A stretch of 64,000 bases of DNA from Streptantibioticus ferralitis (GTDB lineage: Bacteria > Actinomycetota > Actinomycetes > Streptomycetales > Streptomycetaceae), in NCBI RefSeq assembly GCF_029223525.1, contig NZ_JARHTQ010000003.1:372001-436000 (forward strand), read 5' to 3'. Numbering within the stretch: the first letter of the stretch is position 1; every line of letters begins with the position of its first letter. This document shows positions 40,544 to 49,814 of this stretch, piece after piece. The notes under the pieces were generated by a model. It had not been told where the DNA came from. It searched no databases and was given only the letters and a program-made list of their open reading frames with translations. Both the position numbers and the translations under genes were made by a program.

Positions 40544-40983
40544 ATGGAGCACATGACCACAAGGAATGGCGGGCGTTCGTCTCAACCGGCACCCGCACCG
40601 GCAAGCTCGCCGTGATGCGCGCCGACGGCCGCCCGCATGTCACCCCCGTGTGGTTCCTGCTGGACGACGACTCCGCGCACCCCGAGATCCTGTTCACCAC
40701 CTGGGGTGCCTCGGTGAAGGCCAAGGCCCTGCTACGCGACCCCCGCTTCAGCCTCTGCGTGGACGACCAGCAGCCCCCGTACTCCTACGTCCGCCTGGAC
40801 TGTACGGCCACCCTCACCCAAGACCCCGCCCAACTGCTCCACTGGGCAACCCGCCTAGGCCACCGCTACATGGGCCGGGCCAAGGCGGAATCGTTCGGCA
40901 AGCGCAACGCCGTACCGGGCGAGTACCTGGTACGGGGGCGGGTCGAGCGGGTGGTGGCGCAGCGGGGGATCGCGGATTTCTGA
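40544..40983 (+). pseudogene. PPOX-class (pyridoxamine oxidase/F420-type) protein with 1-base frameshift near the start
   Basis: A well-placed ATG at 40544 (AGGGGAAGGGG upstream) reads MEHMTT and then runs off frame to a stop, while the +1-shifted frame from 40561 reads KEWRAFVSTGTRTGKLAV and continues as a normal PPOX protein (VTPVWFLLDDD, PRFSLCVDD, GEYLVRGRVERV) to 40983. One missing A in the ACA-AGG junction (about 40559-40562) explains it. The intact frame can still start at GTG 40612 or ATG 40615, which would lose about 20 residues of the first beta-strand region. It may be a true lesion or a base-calling error. Confidence 0.75.
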
Positions 40984-41078
40984 GCGTCCGCCATCGCCCG
41001 GCAGGGCCACCCGCGCACGCTGCGGCCCCGGGCGGCTTCCGGATCTCAAGCGGCGGCTGGCCCTGCCTGCACGGTGTG

Positions 41079-41501
41079 CTAAGCAGTGGGAGGAGTGGCC
41101 GGAGGGACGGTGAACGTGATGTTGGAGAAGTCCCTGCCTTGGACGACCGTGTGTTGGGTTCCGCCGCTGATCTCGTTGTGGACCTTGCTGGCTGTACTGA
41201 CGGTCTGAGCCTGTTGCCACCACTCTGTCAGGAGCCCCCGGAAGTCGGTGTCCAGAGCCGCCCGCACGCCGAGCGCTGTGATCAGTGCCTGTGCTCGCAT
41301 CGGATCGGTCGGGGCGTCTTCCAGGGCCGTGAGCTCGAGCTGGCCCGAGCTCACGCTGGGACTTTCTGTCTCGTTCTGCGCCTCTCCACGCCGAAAGGGG
41401 CGCCGGACGAGCGCGGAGAGTCCCTGCCATGCCTGTCGTCCGGCTTCCCCGCCAGCCCCTCCGGCCAGTGCCGTGAGGGCGGCCGCCGAGATCGGATCCA
41501 T
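41079..41501 (-). CDS. 140-aa putative effector with C-terminal amyloid-like (RHIM-like) motif
   Basis: No enzyme family recognised. Residues 5-30 form a small, Ala/Gly-rich hydrophobic helix, 55-105 look helical, and the C-terminus carries N-E-I-S-G-G-T-Q-H-T-V-V-Q-G-R-D-F (109-125) followed by a Pro/Thr tail. A matching motif opens the divergent STAND NTPase (N7 to I22). Adjacent effector/NLR genes sharing a short amyloid motif, some RHIM-like with a V-Q-x-G core, are known from multicellular bacteria; the N-terminal part would then be a membrane-acting (Bell-like) effector. That assignment is inference. Start ATG 41501 has AAGGAG at good spacing; the longer frame to 41621 has no support. 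Confidence 0.75.
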   Translation of the reverse strand: MDPISAAALTALAGGAGGEAGRQAWQGLSALVRRPFRRGEAQNETESPSVSSGQLELTALEDAPTDPMRAQALITALGVRAALDTDFRGLLTEWWQQAQTVSTASKVHNEISGGTQHTVVQGRDFSNITFTVPPATPPTA

Positions 41502-41759
41502 GAGTGTGCTCCTTGGGTTGTCTGCTGCAGACACACCATAAAAGTGCTTCAGGCGTTGCTGCAGCGGATTCCGCCGCTCTCTGCGTACCTTCGCGCGCAC
41601 GCCGCAAACGGTCCCGGCCACACGAAACCGAGGGCGGCGCGCGGCCAGTACGGCAGAACTCCCTTCGCAGGGCGAATCTCGTCAGGGAAGGGTCGATACC
41701 GAGTCGCTGAGACGAGCTGGTTTCCCGTCACCCAGGCTCGTGCGTCATAGGGTTGGAGG
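41502..41759. promoter_or_regulatory. Divergent promoter region of effector and STAND NTPase
   Basis: 258 bases. TGTCTGCTGCAGACA (41519-41533) is a perfect 7-base-arm palindrome 18 bases upstream of the effector ATG, a candidate operator. GGTTGGAGG lies just before the NTPase ATG. Nothing else recognised. Confidence 0.4.
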
Positions 41760-43850
41760 ATGGCCGAGGAGACGTACAACAGTCTGGACGGGCGGGCGGA
41801 CGTGGTGGTCCAGGCCGGCCGCATCGGAGAGCTGCATCAGCACCTGCACGCCGCGGCTCCTTCGGCGCAGCCAACGCCGTTTCAGTTACCGCCCGCACCG
41901 GTGCACTTCGAGAACCGGCAGGCCGAGCAGGAGCGCATCGCACGTGCTGCCGAGAGCCATGCGAACCATGCTGGGCCGCTGGTGGTGGCGTTGACCGGGA
42001 TCGGCGGCATCGGCAAGACCGCGTTGGGATTCCACGTCGCTCGTCAGCTCAGCGGGAGGTATCCCGACGGGGTGTTGTACGTCGATCTGGACGACCTACG
42101 CCGAGACGGGGTGGTGGAGGTCGCCGACGCGGCCGGGGAACTGCTCACCGGCCTTGGTGTCTCCCCGGATTGGCTGGAGCGTTCCTTCGCCGGCCGTTCG
42201 AAACAATACTGGACGTGTACCCGGAACAAGCGCCTCATCGTGGTCATCGACAATGCGCGCTACGGCGCGGAGGCCGTACCGCTGCTACCGGCATCCGCCG
42301 GGAGCCTGGTAATCGTGGCGAGCCAGGGGCCGCTCTACGATCTCGACGGCGTGGCCGCGGTCGAGGTGCCCGTGAACCCGTTGGCGGTGGGCGATGCGGT
42401 ACGGCTGCTCGGGCATATCGTGGACGACCCACGGCTTGCGGCGGAGCCGGACGCAGTGGCGGAACTCGCCCGCGGCTGTGCCGGGTTGCCCGCGGCGCTC
42501 CTGGTGGCCGGCCAGTGGGTCCGCAAGTACCGCAGACGCAACTTGTCCCGGCTGGTCGCTGAGCTCACCGCAGAGCTGCACGAGAGGGGCATCCCCATGG
42601 TCGAGGCAGTCTGGGACGCCGCGTACTCGGGGCTGGGGTCAGCGGCCGCCTGGCTCTACTGCCTGTTGCCGCAGCACCGCGCCCCCACGATCACGGCCCC
42701 AACTGCCGTGGCGCTCCTGGGTGGTGGTCTCCAGCGGGCCGAGGACGCCTTGGAGGAGTTGGAGTTGGCGGGTCTGCTGGAGAACAGGCCCGAGGGGTAC
42801 CGGATGCACGACTTGCTGCGAGGGCATGCTGAGCGCCGCGCGCGCCAGTCCGACCCTGGAGGCGTGCGTCGTGCCGAGGTGCGCCGCAGGCTGATCCGCT
42901 GGTACAGGCGCCAGTCAGCCCGGGCGGACCTGCTGGCTGCCGGCCCTCGGATGACCTTCGCAGCTCCCGAAGCGGCGGTCCCGGACGTCCCCGACATCGA
43001 GTTCAGCGGTGGGACGCAGGCCTTGAGGTGGCTGGAATCGCATCGGCTCGCCCTGTACGACTGTGTTCGGCTGGCCTTCGAAACCGGGCTTTATGAGGAT
43101 GCCTGGTCGCTGTGTGAACCGCTGTGGACACACTTCCTTGATCACCCGCATTACGCGGACGTCACGGATGCGTTCCGCATGGGCGTGGCAGCCGCCGATC
43201 GCCTGGAGTTCCTGCCGGCGATGGTGCGGATGCGATGCCAACTGGCCAGGCCGCTGTGGGAGCAGGAGCGGTACGACGAGGCCGCGGAACAGCTGCGACA
43301 GGCGTTCGGCGCCTCCGAGAGCCTGGGCCAGTCTTCGCAGGAACGCAAACTGAATGCATCGGTGATGGAGTTCGGGGGCTTGCTGAAGTCAGAGGAGGGG
43401 AACTTGGCGGGGGCAACCGCGGACTTCGAAGCTGCCAGACGGGTCCACACGGCGATCGGGAACGCGTACGGCGTGCTGCTCCAGACCTACCTGCTGGGCC
43501 GCACCGCCCTGAGCCAAGGCGAGTCCGAGCGGGCGGTAGCCCTGCTGAGCGAGGCGCACAGGATGGCGCGGGAGCAGGGCCGGGAGCGGATGACGGCGCG
43601 GTCCGGTTTCGAGCTCGGTCGTGCGCTGAGGCGTGCCGGGCGTGCGGCGGAAGCAGGTGGACTGGTACGTGCGGCGCTGGCGAACTCCCGTGAGCGGGGC
43701 TCGACTTTCGATGAGGCGCGCATCCTGGAGGAACTGGCTGCTCTTACGGATGAGCTGGGTGAACCTGCCGGAGCCGAGGAGTACCGGACGACGGCCAAGC
43801 TGCTGGCCGCACGCTCGGGCGGCCTGTCCGACGGCGGTCAGAGCTCGTAG
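41760..43850 (+). CDS. STAND/NLR-type NTPase with TPR-like C-terminus and N-terminal amyloid-like motif
   Basis: 696 residues. Order: N7-S-L-D-G...V16-V-Q-A-G-R-I22 motif; a linker with [13 protein letters not shown] (41-53); an NB-ARC-like NTPase with P-loop GIGGIGKT (80-87), Walker [10 protein letters not shown] (158-166), GLP (242-244) and MHD (349-351); then about 300 residues of helical TPR-like repeats. This is the architecture of signal-transduction ATPases that oligomerise on ligand sensing. Its short N-terminal motif, in place of an effector domain, matches the C-terminal motif of the divergent 140-aa protein, so it may nucleate that protein. The stop overlaps the convergent gene by 13 bases. 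Confidence 0.9.
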   Translation: MAEETYNSLDGRADVVVQAGRIGELHQHLHAAAPSAQPTPFQLPPAPVHFENRQAEQERIARAAESHANHAGPLVVALTGIGGIGKTALGFHVARQLSGRYPDGVLYVDLDDLRRDGVVEVADAAGELLTGLGVSPDWLERSFAGRSKQYWTCTRNKRLIVVIDNARYGAEAVPLLPASAGSLVIVASQGPLYDLDGVAAVEVPVNPLAVGDAVRLLGHIVDDPRLAAEPDAVAELARGCAGLPAALLVAGQWVRKYRRRNLSRLVAELTAELHERGIPMVEAVWDAAYSGLGSAAAWLYCLLPQHRAPTITAPTAVALLGGGLQRAEDALEELELAGLLENRPEGYRMHDLLRGHAERRARQSDPGGVRRAEVRRRLIRWYRRQSARADLLAAGPRMTFAAPEAAVPDVPDIEFSGGTQALRWLESHRLALYDCVRLAFETGLYEDAWSLCEPLWTHFLDHPHYADVTDAFRMGVAAADRLEFLPAMVRMRCQLARPLWEQERYDEAAEQLRQAFGASESLGQSSQERKLNASVMEFGGLLKSEEGNLAGATADFEAARRVHTAIGNAYGVLLQTYLLGRTALSQGESERAVALLSEAHRMAREQGRERMTARSGFELGRALRRAGRAAEAGGLVRAALANSRERGSTFDEARILEELAALTDELGEPAGAEEYRTTAKLLAARSGGLSDGGQSS

Positions 43851-45556
43851 TCGAGGTCCGCCTCGTCGGCTTGAGCCAGCCTGACGCGTACCGTGAGCGG
43901 GCCGATGTCGCAGACGAGCGACACTGGCGGCGCCCACTGCTGGGTGGCGCCGAGCCAGGCATGGATCGCAGACAACACTGCCCCCGGATCGGCGCGCAGA
44001 ACGCGGTCGGTGGTTCTGCAGGGCTCGATGCGGACGCTGAGTGGTCCCAACGAGCGGTGCCGGACCAGGCACCGCTCCGGGGAGAGGACCGCGGCAGCGG
44101 TCCGGCAGCCCGGAGCCTCGTCCAGGACACGGGTCGTCCAACCGGCAGCAGTCCAGGCGCTGGTGTGCGGTGCCGGAGAGGTGGGCCGTGCACGGCGCCA
44201 CAGCACCGACGCGCTCTGCACATGGCGCTGGCCGGATTCAGGGTGTTCGGCCGCCAGGTGGTGCACCTCCTCGGAGGTGCACGGGGGGAACCGCGCGACG
44301 CTTATCCGGAGCCCAGACACCTCGGCCCGTACCGCGAAGGCCCGGGGACGTTGGGGCGCGGCCGGGTGGGGGAGCGGATGCGGAGTCACCGGTGCGGACC
44401 GTGGCCGGAGGCCCAACAACCGGTAGAGCTCGGAGCGAAGCCGCCGCAGTGACTGGCCAGGCAGCGCGAAAGCCGCGTCGGCGAAGTCCCGTACGTCGTG
44501 GGCTTCGGCCGCCGGGAGAACATCGAGCAGGTCGGCAGCCTCGGCCAGCTGGGGAACCCGGGAGAGCATCCGTGCCATGGGGCTGCCAGGGATCAGCTCA
44601 CTCCCACCGCCGTATGCCCCGATGACCGGTCGGCCGAGAGCAGCCGCGTAGAGGGCGGCGGAGCCGTGGTCGGTGACCACGGCATCGGCCGCGACCAGGA
44701 GGGCGGCCCATTCCTCATGCGGTCTGGCCAGGGTCAGGCCGGCAGCCAGGGCAGGAGCGAGCTGACGGGAAAGGTCGAACGTGCCCGTCCGGCTGTACTC
44801 ATTGGGATGAAGGACAAGAGCGAGCTGGTACTCGTCGTACGGGAGTCGGTTGATGAGCTCGCCCGGTAGCTCGGGTCGCCGCGCGAGCAGCGACTCCGGC
44901 CCCCAGGTGGACGTGAGCACTATGAGTCGTCGCTCGCCCGTTCCCAGGGCGGAACGGTAGTTCTCCCGATGGGCGAGAGACCCCAGCAGCCGATCCAGCG
45001 TCGGGTCACCCACAACCGCCGCCCGGGCGGCGGCCGAAGGGCAGTACTCGGTGAGGCGAGTGAGTTGATCGTCATGCGCCAGCGCGTGGAGTGCGGCCCA
45101 AGGTTCGCCGTCGGCGAGTAGGTGGTGGGGATCGAGACCGGACGGGAGGTGTGGCGAACCCTCTTCGCTGACGGTCTTGTTGAACCCGGCACCGTGCGGA
45201 AGCAGCGCCGCAGGACCCGAGAGCACCCGCAACGCGCCCTTCGGACTCGCGGCCAGGATCAGGTCGTGCTTACCGTCGCGGGCCTCTTCCCACATGATGG
45301 TACGGGCGCCGGAGCGCTCCAAGGCCGCCAAGGCGTCCGCGTCGAACGCCGATCCCGGCACCAGCGTGAAGCGGACAAGGATGCGCTCGTCACCCTCGAA
45401 GACGGGCAGCACATCGAGAAGCCGGTGCAGGGCCCCCGCCGAACGAACGGCAAGGAGTACTGCCCGTTGGCCGTTGGCCGTTGGCCGTTGGCCGTTGGCC
45501 GTTGGCCGTTGGCCGTTGGCCGTTGGCCGTTGGCCGTTGGCCGCAGAATCGTCCAT
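43838..45556 (-). CDS. GT-B-fold, CDP-glycerol glycerophosphotransferase-like protein
   Basis: About 572 residues from ATG 45556. Landmarks fit GT-B proteins of the polyglycerophosphate transferase/epimerase kind: [36 protein letters not shown] and [22 protein letters not shown]. The C-terminal about 170 residues form an extra domain not recognised. The first about 30 residues are encoded by an 11-copy heptamer repeat (45464-45540) giving ANGQRPT over and over. The frame is also open further upstream (ATG 45631, TTG 45685), but none of the starts has a good ribosome site, so the true N-terminus is uncertain and conserved sequence begins only after the repeat. Confidence 0.7.
   Translation of the reverse strand: MDDSAANGQRPTANGQRPTANGQRPTANGQRAVLLAVRSAGALHRLLDVLPVFEGDERILVRFTLVPGSAFDADALAALERSGARTIMWEEARDGKHDLILAASPKGALRVLSGPAALLPHGAGFNKTVSEEGSPHLPSGLDPHHLLADGEPWAALHALAHDDQLTRLTEYCPSAAARAAVVGDPTLDRLLGSLAHRENYRSALGTGERRLIVLTSTWGPESLLARRPELPGELINRLPYDEYQLALVLHPNEYSRTGTFDLSRQLAPALAAGLTLARPHEEWAALLVAADAVVTDHGSAALYAAALGRPVIGAYGGGSELIPGSPMARMLSRVPQLAEAADLLDVLPAAEAHDVRDFADAAFALPGQSLRRLRSELYRLLGLRPRSAPVTPHPLPHPAAPQRPRAFAVRAEVSGLRISVARFPPCTSEEVHHLAAEHPESGQRHVQSASVLWRRARPTSPAPHTSAWTAAGWTTRVLDEAPGCRTAAAVLSPERCLVRHRSLGPLSVRIEPCRTTDRVLRADPGAVLSAIHAWLGATQQWAPPVSLVCDIGPLTVRVRLAQADEADLDYEL
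45464..45540 (+). repeat. Heptamer tandem repeat (CCGTTGG)11
   Basis: Eleven perfect 7-base units inside the 5' end of the minus-strand GT-B-like gene, plus a partial twelfth. Because 7 is not a multiple of 3, gain or loss of one unit shifts the frame. All three frames through the repeat are open since they read the same 21-base cycle. Confidence 0.95.
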
Positions 45557-45685
45557 TGTACCTGGAAGGCCGCAAAAGGGTGCAGCAGTCTTGTTCAGTG
45601 GGGTGAAATCGCCAAGAGCCTCTTGCGGCATGGAGTTGATCGTACCGACGGCGGAAACCGACTTCCGAGTGGCCCGCGCGATCAA

Positions 45686-45947
45686 GGCCGATTCGGGTCA
45701 CCGGCAGGTCCCGTGGGACGGCTCGTTGTGGAGGAGCGGTTCCGGCCAGGGGGCGTGGCGAAGTGTTCTGAGGCCCGCTGCCGAGACATTGCCGACCGTG
45801 GATCGTGACGTGCGTGCCGTCCTTTACGCCTGATACGCCCACGCGTGCAGAACTTTGCAAGGTCCCTGCAATGGCGGGAGCTCACGATGAGGGACGTCCG
45901 TCGTCCGCAGGTCGTGGTCGCTCGGCCCGGCCGCTTCCGGAAGGGGC
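45686..45947. other. Intergenic stretch without a recognised gene
   Basis: About 260 bases between the GT-B-like gene and the reductase pseudogene. No convincing coding sequence or hairpin was seen. The damaged 5' end of the reductase gene may begin here. Confidence 0.4.
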
Positions 45948-47021
45948 ATGCGTGAGCGTTGTCGAGGAAGACCTGCTGTGCCGGCCCGCCGGGCCGCCTG
46001 CACCCGCGCGCCGGGGCCGACCGCCGGGACTCCGCTGTGGGGCAGGCGGGGCGCGGGCGCCGACCGGCCCACGACCCGTGCGCTGTTCGAGCGCTTCGCC
46101 GAGGCGGGAGGCAACTTCGTCGACACCGCGGACTGCTATCAGTTCGGAGAGGCGGACTAACTGCTCGGAGAGTTCCTCGCCGCCGACCGGGACCACTTCG
46201 TCCTGTCGACCAAGTTCACCAACAGCTCTTCGCCACACCCCCGGGTCAGCGGGACCGGCAACAGCCGCAAGACCATGGTCCGTTCCGTCGAGGCCAGCCT
46301 GAAACGGCTGGGCACCGACTACATCGACCTGTACTGGGCGCACTTTCCCGATGACCTCACACCCATCGAGGAGATCCTGGCGGCCTTCGACGACCTCGTC
46401 CGCGCCGGGAAGATCCTCTACGCGGGGCTGTCCAACTTCCCCGCGTGGCGGGTCGCCAGGGCTGCCACGATGGCGGACCTGCGGGGCTGGTCGCCGCTGA
46501 TCGGCGTGCAGACCGAGTACAGCCTGACGCAGCGCACCCCCGACCGGGAACTGCTGCCGATGGCGGAGAGCCTCGGGCTGGGCGTCGCCATGTGGTCGCC
46601 GCTGGGCGGCGGGCCGCTCACCGGTCTGTACCGGCGGGGCACCGACGGCTGGGTCAGCGACGGCAAAAGGGTCATCCGAGGCGGCGACGGCAGCCGCCAA
46701 GAGGGGGTCGTCGACGCGGTGCGGGCCGTCGCAGAGGAGACCGGGGCGCCGGCCGCCCAGGTCGCCGTCGCGTGGGTGCGCGAGCGTGCCCGGCGGGCCG
46801 GCACCGCCTTGGTGCCCGTCATCGGCCCCCGCACCCCCGAACAGCTCGACGACTACCTCGCCGCCCTCGACCTCACGCTCACCAACGAGCAGTACGCCCG
46901 GCTGTGCACGGCGGGCAGGGTGCCCGCAGGCGCACCCCACGAGGTCAACGCCATCGCGCGGGACGCCGTACTCGGCGGCGATCCGGGCCGGATGGTCACG
47001 CCCGCCGTCCCCGTGCCGTGA
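45948..47021 (+). pseudogene. Aldo/keto reductase pseudogene (in-frame stop, damaged N-terminus)
   Basis: In one frame the text runs ALFERFAEAGGNFVDTADCYQFGEAD, stop, LLGEFLAADRDHFVLSTKF and on to a normal aldo/keto reductase body (KRLGTDYIDLYWAH, YAGLSNFPAW, GLGVAMWSPLGGG). The TAA at 46158-46160 breaks an otherwise continuous family sequence, and the catalytic Asp/Tyr region lies before it. Upstream of about 46010 the frame no longer resembles the family N-terminus. The remaining frame from ATG 46275 (248 residues) lacks the first strands and catalytic Tyr and would not fold as an active barrel. Confidence 0.82.
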
Positions 47022-47075
47022 GACGGGGACACGCGGACGCAAGGACACAGGGATGGAACGGAGTGACGGGACACG

Positions 47076-47468
47076 ATGACGGCACATGAACTCGTCGGGG
47101 TATGGCGGCCGGAGTCCTTCCACGACATCGACAGCGCGGGGACGTCGCACGAAGGTCCGCTCGGGTCCGAGCCGCGGGGACTGCTCTCCTACTCGGCCGA
47201 CGGCCACGTCTGCGTGACCATGATGCGCACCGGGCCCGCCCGCCCGGAACGCGGCAACTACATGAGCTACGCGGGCACTTGGCGGCGCGAGGGTGACCGC
47301 GTCGTTCACACCATCGACGTGGCCCCCGAGTCGGGCTGGCTCGGTACGGAGCAGTCCCGCGACCTCGAACTCGACCGCGACGAGCTGGTGTTGCACGGCA
47401 CAGCGCTGGTCGGACGGCCGCAGCGCCGAGTCCCGCGCTGGCGGCGAATCACCGGCGACGCCGTCTGA
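47076..47468 (+). CDS. Lipocalin-like domain protein
   Basis: 130 residues. It opens ELVGVWRPESFHDID and continues with beta-strand pattern GLLSYSADGHVCVTMMR, NYMSYAGTWRREGDRVVH and a final strand pair, as in small bacterial lipocalin-like proteins. No signal peptide. Ligand unknown. It sits between the reductase pseudogene and the flavoprotein on the same strand and may have shared their transcript. Confidence 0.75.
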   Translation: MTAHELVGVWRPESFHDIDSAGTSHEGPLGSEPRGLLSYSADGHVCVTMMRTGPARPERGNYMSYAGTWRREGDRVVHTIDVAPESGWLGTEQSRDLELDRDELVLHGTALVGRPQRRVPRWRRITGDAV

Positions 47469-47562
47469 GCAACCCCGCAGATGTGCAAGTGGCCCCGACA
47501 TTGGACTTCGGATGGACACGGGGGCAGGGTGAGGACCCGCCCTCTGGAAAGGAAACGAGCAG

Positions 47563-48945
47563 ATGAGCGTCGACGTGGAAGCGCTGACCGCCACGGTCCG
47601 AGGCCCCGTCCTGCAGCCCGGCGGCGACGGCTACGACGAGGAGCGGGCCGGCTTCCAGGCCGGCTTCCAGCACCGCCCCGCCGTCATCGTCGGAGCCACC
47701 GGCGCCGAGGACGTGCGTGCCGCGGTCCGCTTCGCCGCCGAGCGCGGGCTGCCCGTCGCCGTGCAATCCACCGGACACGGCATCGTCACCGCCCTGGACG
47801 GGGACGGGGTCCTGATCACCACCCGGCGGATGGCCGGGCTCGAACTCAACGCCGAAGCCCGCACCGTGCGGGGCGAGGCGGGGGTGCGCTGGGAGCAGGT
47901 GATTCGGGAGGCGGCGCGCCACGGGCTTGCCCCGCTGAACGGCTCCGCCCCGCACGTGGGGGTCGTCGGCTATCTGCTCGGCGGTGGAACGGGCCTGCTG
48001 GGCCGCGAGTTCGGCTACGCCTCCGATCACGTGCACGCCATCGAACTCGTCACCGCCGACGGCACGCTGCGCCGCGTCACCGCCGGGTCCGACCCGGACC
48101 TGTTCTGGGCGCTGCGCGGCGGCGCCGGGAACTTCGGCGTCGTCACCGCCATCGAGACCAGCCTGTTCCCGGTCGCCCGGTTCTACGGCGGAGGGCTCTA
48201 CTTCGAGGCGGACAGCCCCGTCGAGGTGCTGCGCGCCTATCGGGAGTGGACGCTGACCGTCCCGGAACAGCTGACCTCCTCGATCGGGCTGATGGGCTAT
48301 CCGCCGATCCCGGCCTTCCCCAAGGAACTGCAGGGCCGGTACGTGGCCCACGTCCGCATCGCCTTCAACGGTGACACGGCGGAAGGCGAGCGACTCGTGG
48401 CGCCGCTGCGCGCACTCGGGCCGCGCCTCATCGACACCCTCAGGGAGATGCCGTACGAGGAAGCCGGTTCCGTCTACCACGACCCGGATTTCCCGCATGC
48501 CTACTTCGGCGGGAACGTACTGCTGCGCGAGCTCGACCCCACCGCGCTACAGACCCTCATGGACCTCGCGGGCCCGGACTCGGCCGTTCCGTGCATCATC
48601 GACATCCGCCACCTCGGCGGAGCGTTCGCCCGTCGGCCGGCCCAGCCCAGCGCGGTCGGCGGCCGCGAGGCCCAGTACATCCTGCGCGTGATGACCGGGG
48701 GAGTCCCCGCCCCCGCCGACTCCGTGCGCCCCGTCCACCAGCGGGTCTACGACGCGATGAAGCAGTGGGCCGTGGGCCGGAGCCCCGGTTTCGTCTACCA
48801 CGACGGCACTCCCGTGAACGAGGAGCAGGTGCGCGAGCTGTTCGACGCGGACGCCTACGAGCGGCTGGCACGCATCAAGGCACTCCACGACCCTGACAAT
48901 CTGTTCCGCTTCACCCACAACATCAAGCCCGCCGACGGGAACTGA
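47563..48945 (+). CDS. FAD-linked oxidoreductase (BBE/PCMH family)
   Basis: 460 residues. The FAD-binding PCMH domain contains STGHGIV, whose His72 is the usual covalent-flavin attachment residue. The second attachment Cys of bicovalent enzymes is absent (GYLLGGGTGLLGREFG). The C-terminal BBE motif DPDNLFRFTHNI is present. Oxidation of an alcohol or sugar-like substrate is likely, specific substrate unknown. Clear ribosome site GGAAAGGAAAC. A hairpin with T-run follows it. Confidence 0.9.
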   Translation: MSVDVEALTATVRGPVLQPGGDGYDEERAGFQAGFQHRPAVIVGATGAEDVRAAVRFAAERGLPVAVQSTGHGIVTALDGDGVLITTRRMAGLELNAEARTVRGEAGVRWEQVIREAARHGLAPLNGSAPHVGVVGYLLGGGTGLLGREFGYASDHVHAIELVTADGTLRRVTAGSDPDLFWALRGGAGNFGVVTAIETSLFPVARFYGGGLYFEADSPVEVLRAYREWTLTVPEQLTSSIGLMGYPPIPAFPKELQGRYVAHVRIAFNGDTAEGERLVAPLRALGPRLIDTLREMPYEEAGSVYHDPDFPHAYFGGNVLLRELDPTALQTLMDLAGPDSAVPCIIDIRHLGGAFARRPAQPSAVGGREAQYILRVMTGGVPAPADSVRPVHQRVYDAMKQWAVGRSPGFVYHDGTPVNEEQVRELFDADAYERLARIKALHDPDNLFRFTHNIKPADGN

Positions 48946-48980
48946 CGACCGGTAGCGAATCCCCCGGCTACCGGTACCCC

Positions 48981-49006
48981 GGCCCCGGCCTCCACAGGCC
49001 GGGGCC
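48981..49006 (+). terminator. Rho-independent terminator after the BBE gene
   Basis: Perfect 11-base stem (48981-48991 and 48996-49006), 4-base loop, followed by GACGCGTTTT. Confidence 0.88.
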
Positions 49007-49116
49007 GACGCGTTTTCCCGGCCATTCCTATATTTGCTCCATATTCGGCCTCTCGAATGCTGCCCGACCCCCGCATGGATCAACATCGTCGAAATCGAAG
49101 GAAGCAGGGCGTCATC

Positions 49117-49371
49117 ATGATTGAACTCGCAGCGGCCAGGCTGACCGTGCTGGAAACCCTCGGCGAGGTCCTTGAGACACCGGTGGACGATCTGCGCGCC
49201 AACCCGGTGCTCGCCAGCCACGCCTGGGACAGCCTGAGGTCCTTGGAGGCCCTCACCCAGTTGGAGGTCCGGCTCGGTGTCGACTTCGACCTGCGCACCT
49301 TCAATGCCGCACGGACCGTCGACGACCTGGTCCGCCTCATCGTCCCCGGCGAGCTGGCGGCTCACGCCTGA
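49117..49371 (+). CDS. Stand-alone acyl carrier protein
   Basis: 84 residues. Four-helix carrier protein with the phosphopantetheine Ser39 in AWDSLRS. The following LEALTQLEVRLGVDFD helix is typical of discrete ACP/PCPs. AAGGAAG upstream supports ATG 49117. No partner synthetase is adjacent. It could serve the cluster's acyl-activating enzyme and acyltransferase at 22 and 30 kb, or an unrelated pathway; distance and the intervening unrelated genes make the link weak. Confidence 0.85.
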   Translation: MIELAAARLTVLETLGEVLETPVDDLRANPVLASHAWDSLRSLEALTQLEVRLGVDFDLRTFNAARTVDDLVRLIVPGELAAHA

Positions 49372-49383
49372 CCCGCCCCGACG

Positions 49384-49411
49384 GCGGGCAGGACACCCCC
49401 GGCCTGCCCGC
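49384..49411 (+). terminator. Candidate terminator after the ACP gene
   Basis: 9-base perfect stem (49384-49392 and 49403-49411) 13 bases after the ACP stop, with no T-run. Confidence 0.55.
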
Positions 49412-49449
49412 AGTCGGTGTGCGGTGGCTTGGTACGCACGGAAGGCTCA

Positions 49450-49700
49450 GGTGGATCTCCCGTTCCTCGCCCGTCACCTGGCCGCACACCGGCGGCGGAT
49501 CGGCACGTCGAAGGGCTCCCGGGCACTGGGCCCGTTCCGGCAGGCAGACAAGGCGGCGGCCGACGGCCTACCGACCCTCGCGGACAAGGGCTACATCGGC
49601 GCGGGCATCGGCATCCTCATGCCCGTACGGCGCCCAAAAGGCCAGTCCGAGCAGGCACTTCACATCGACACTCGTCATCGGGCGAACCGCATGCTGCGAG
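49450..49700 (+). mobile_element. IS5-family-like transposase remnant with internal deletion
   Basis: One frame joins an N-terminal helix-turn-helix fragment (FLARHLAAHRRRIGTSKGS...) directly to a DDE C-terminal fragment (KAAADGLPTLADKGYIGAG, then PVRRPKGQSEQALHIDTR). The middle of the transposase is missing and the C-terminal helix region is lost. No terminal repeats seen. Non-functional. Confidence 0.7.
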
Positions 49701-49814
49701 CAGCAGCTCGAAGACCTGTAGCCATCCCTGCCCGGCGGCCTCGGGGACGGGAAGCACGTTCACCACCGCCAGGGAATTCAGCTTGCCGGGCCGTGCAACT
49801 GCGCAGGAAACGGT

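Noticed and set aside
41000-41067. 10-base inverted repeat (41000-41009 and 41058-41067) as a terminator
   Set aside because: The loop is about 48 bases and there is no T-run; too weak to call.
45464-45540. Regular repeats resembling a small CRISPR array
   Set aside because: Units are contiguous 7-mers without spacers, and no cas gene is present.
43838-45556. Idea that this GT-B-like gene is the missing rhamnosyltransferase
   Set aside because: Motifs fit polyglycerophosphate-transferase-like proteins, not natural-product GT1 enzymes, and it lies outside the cluster next to the NLR pair.
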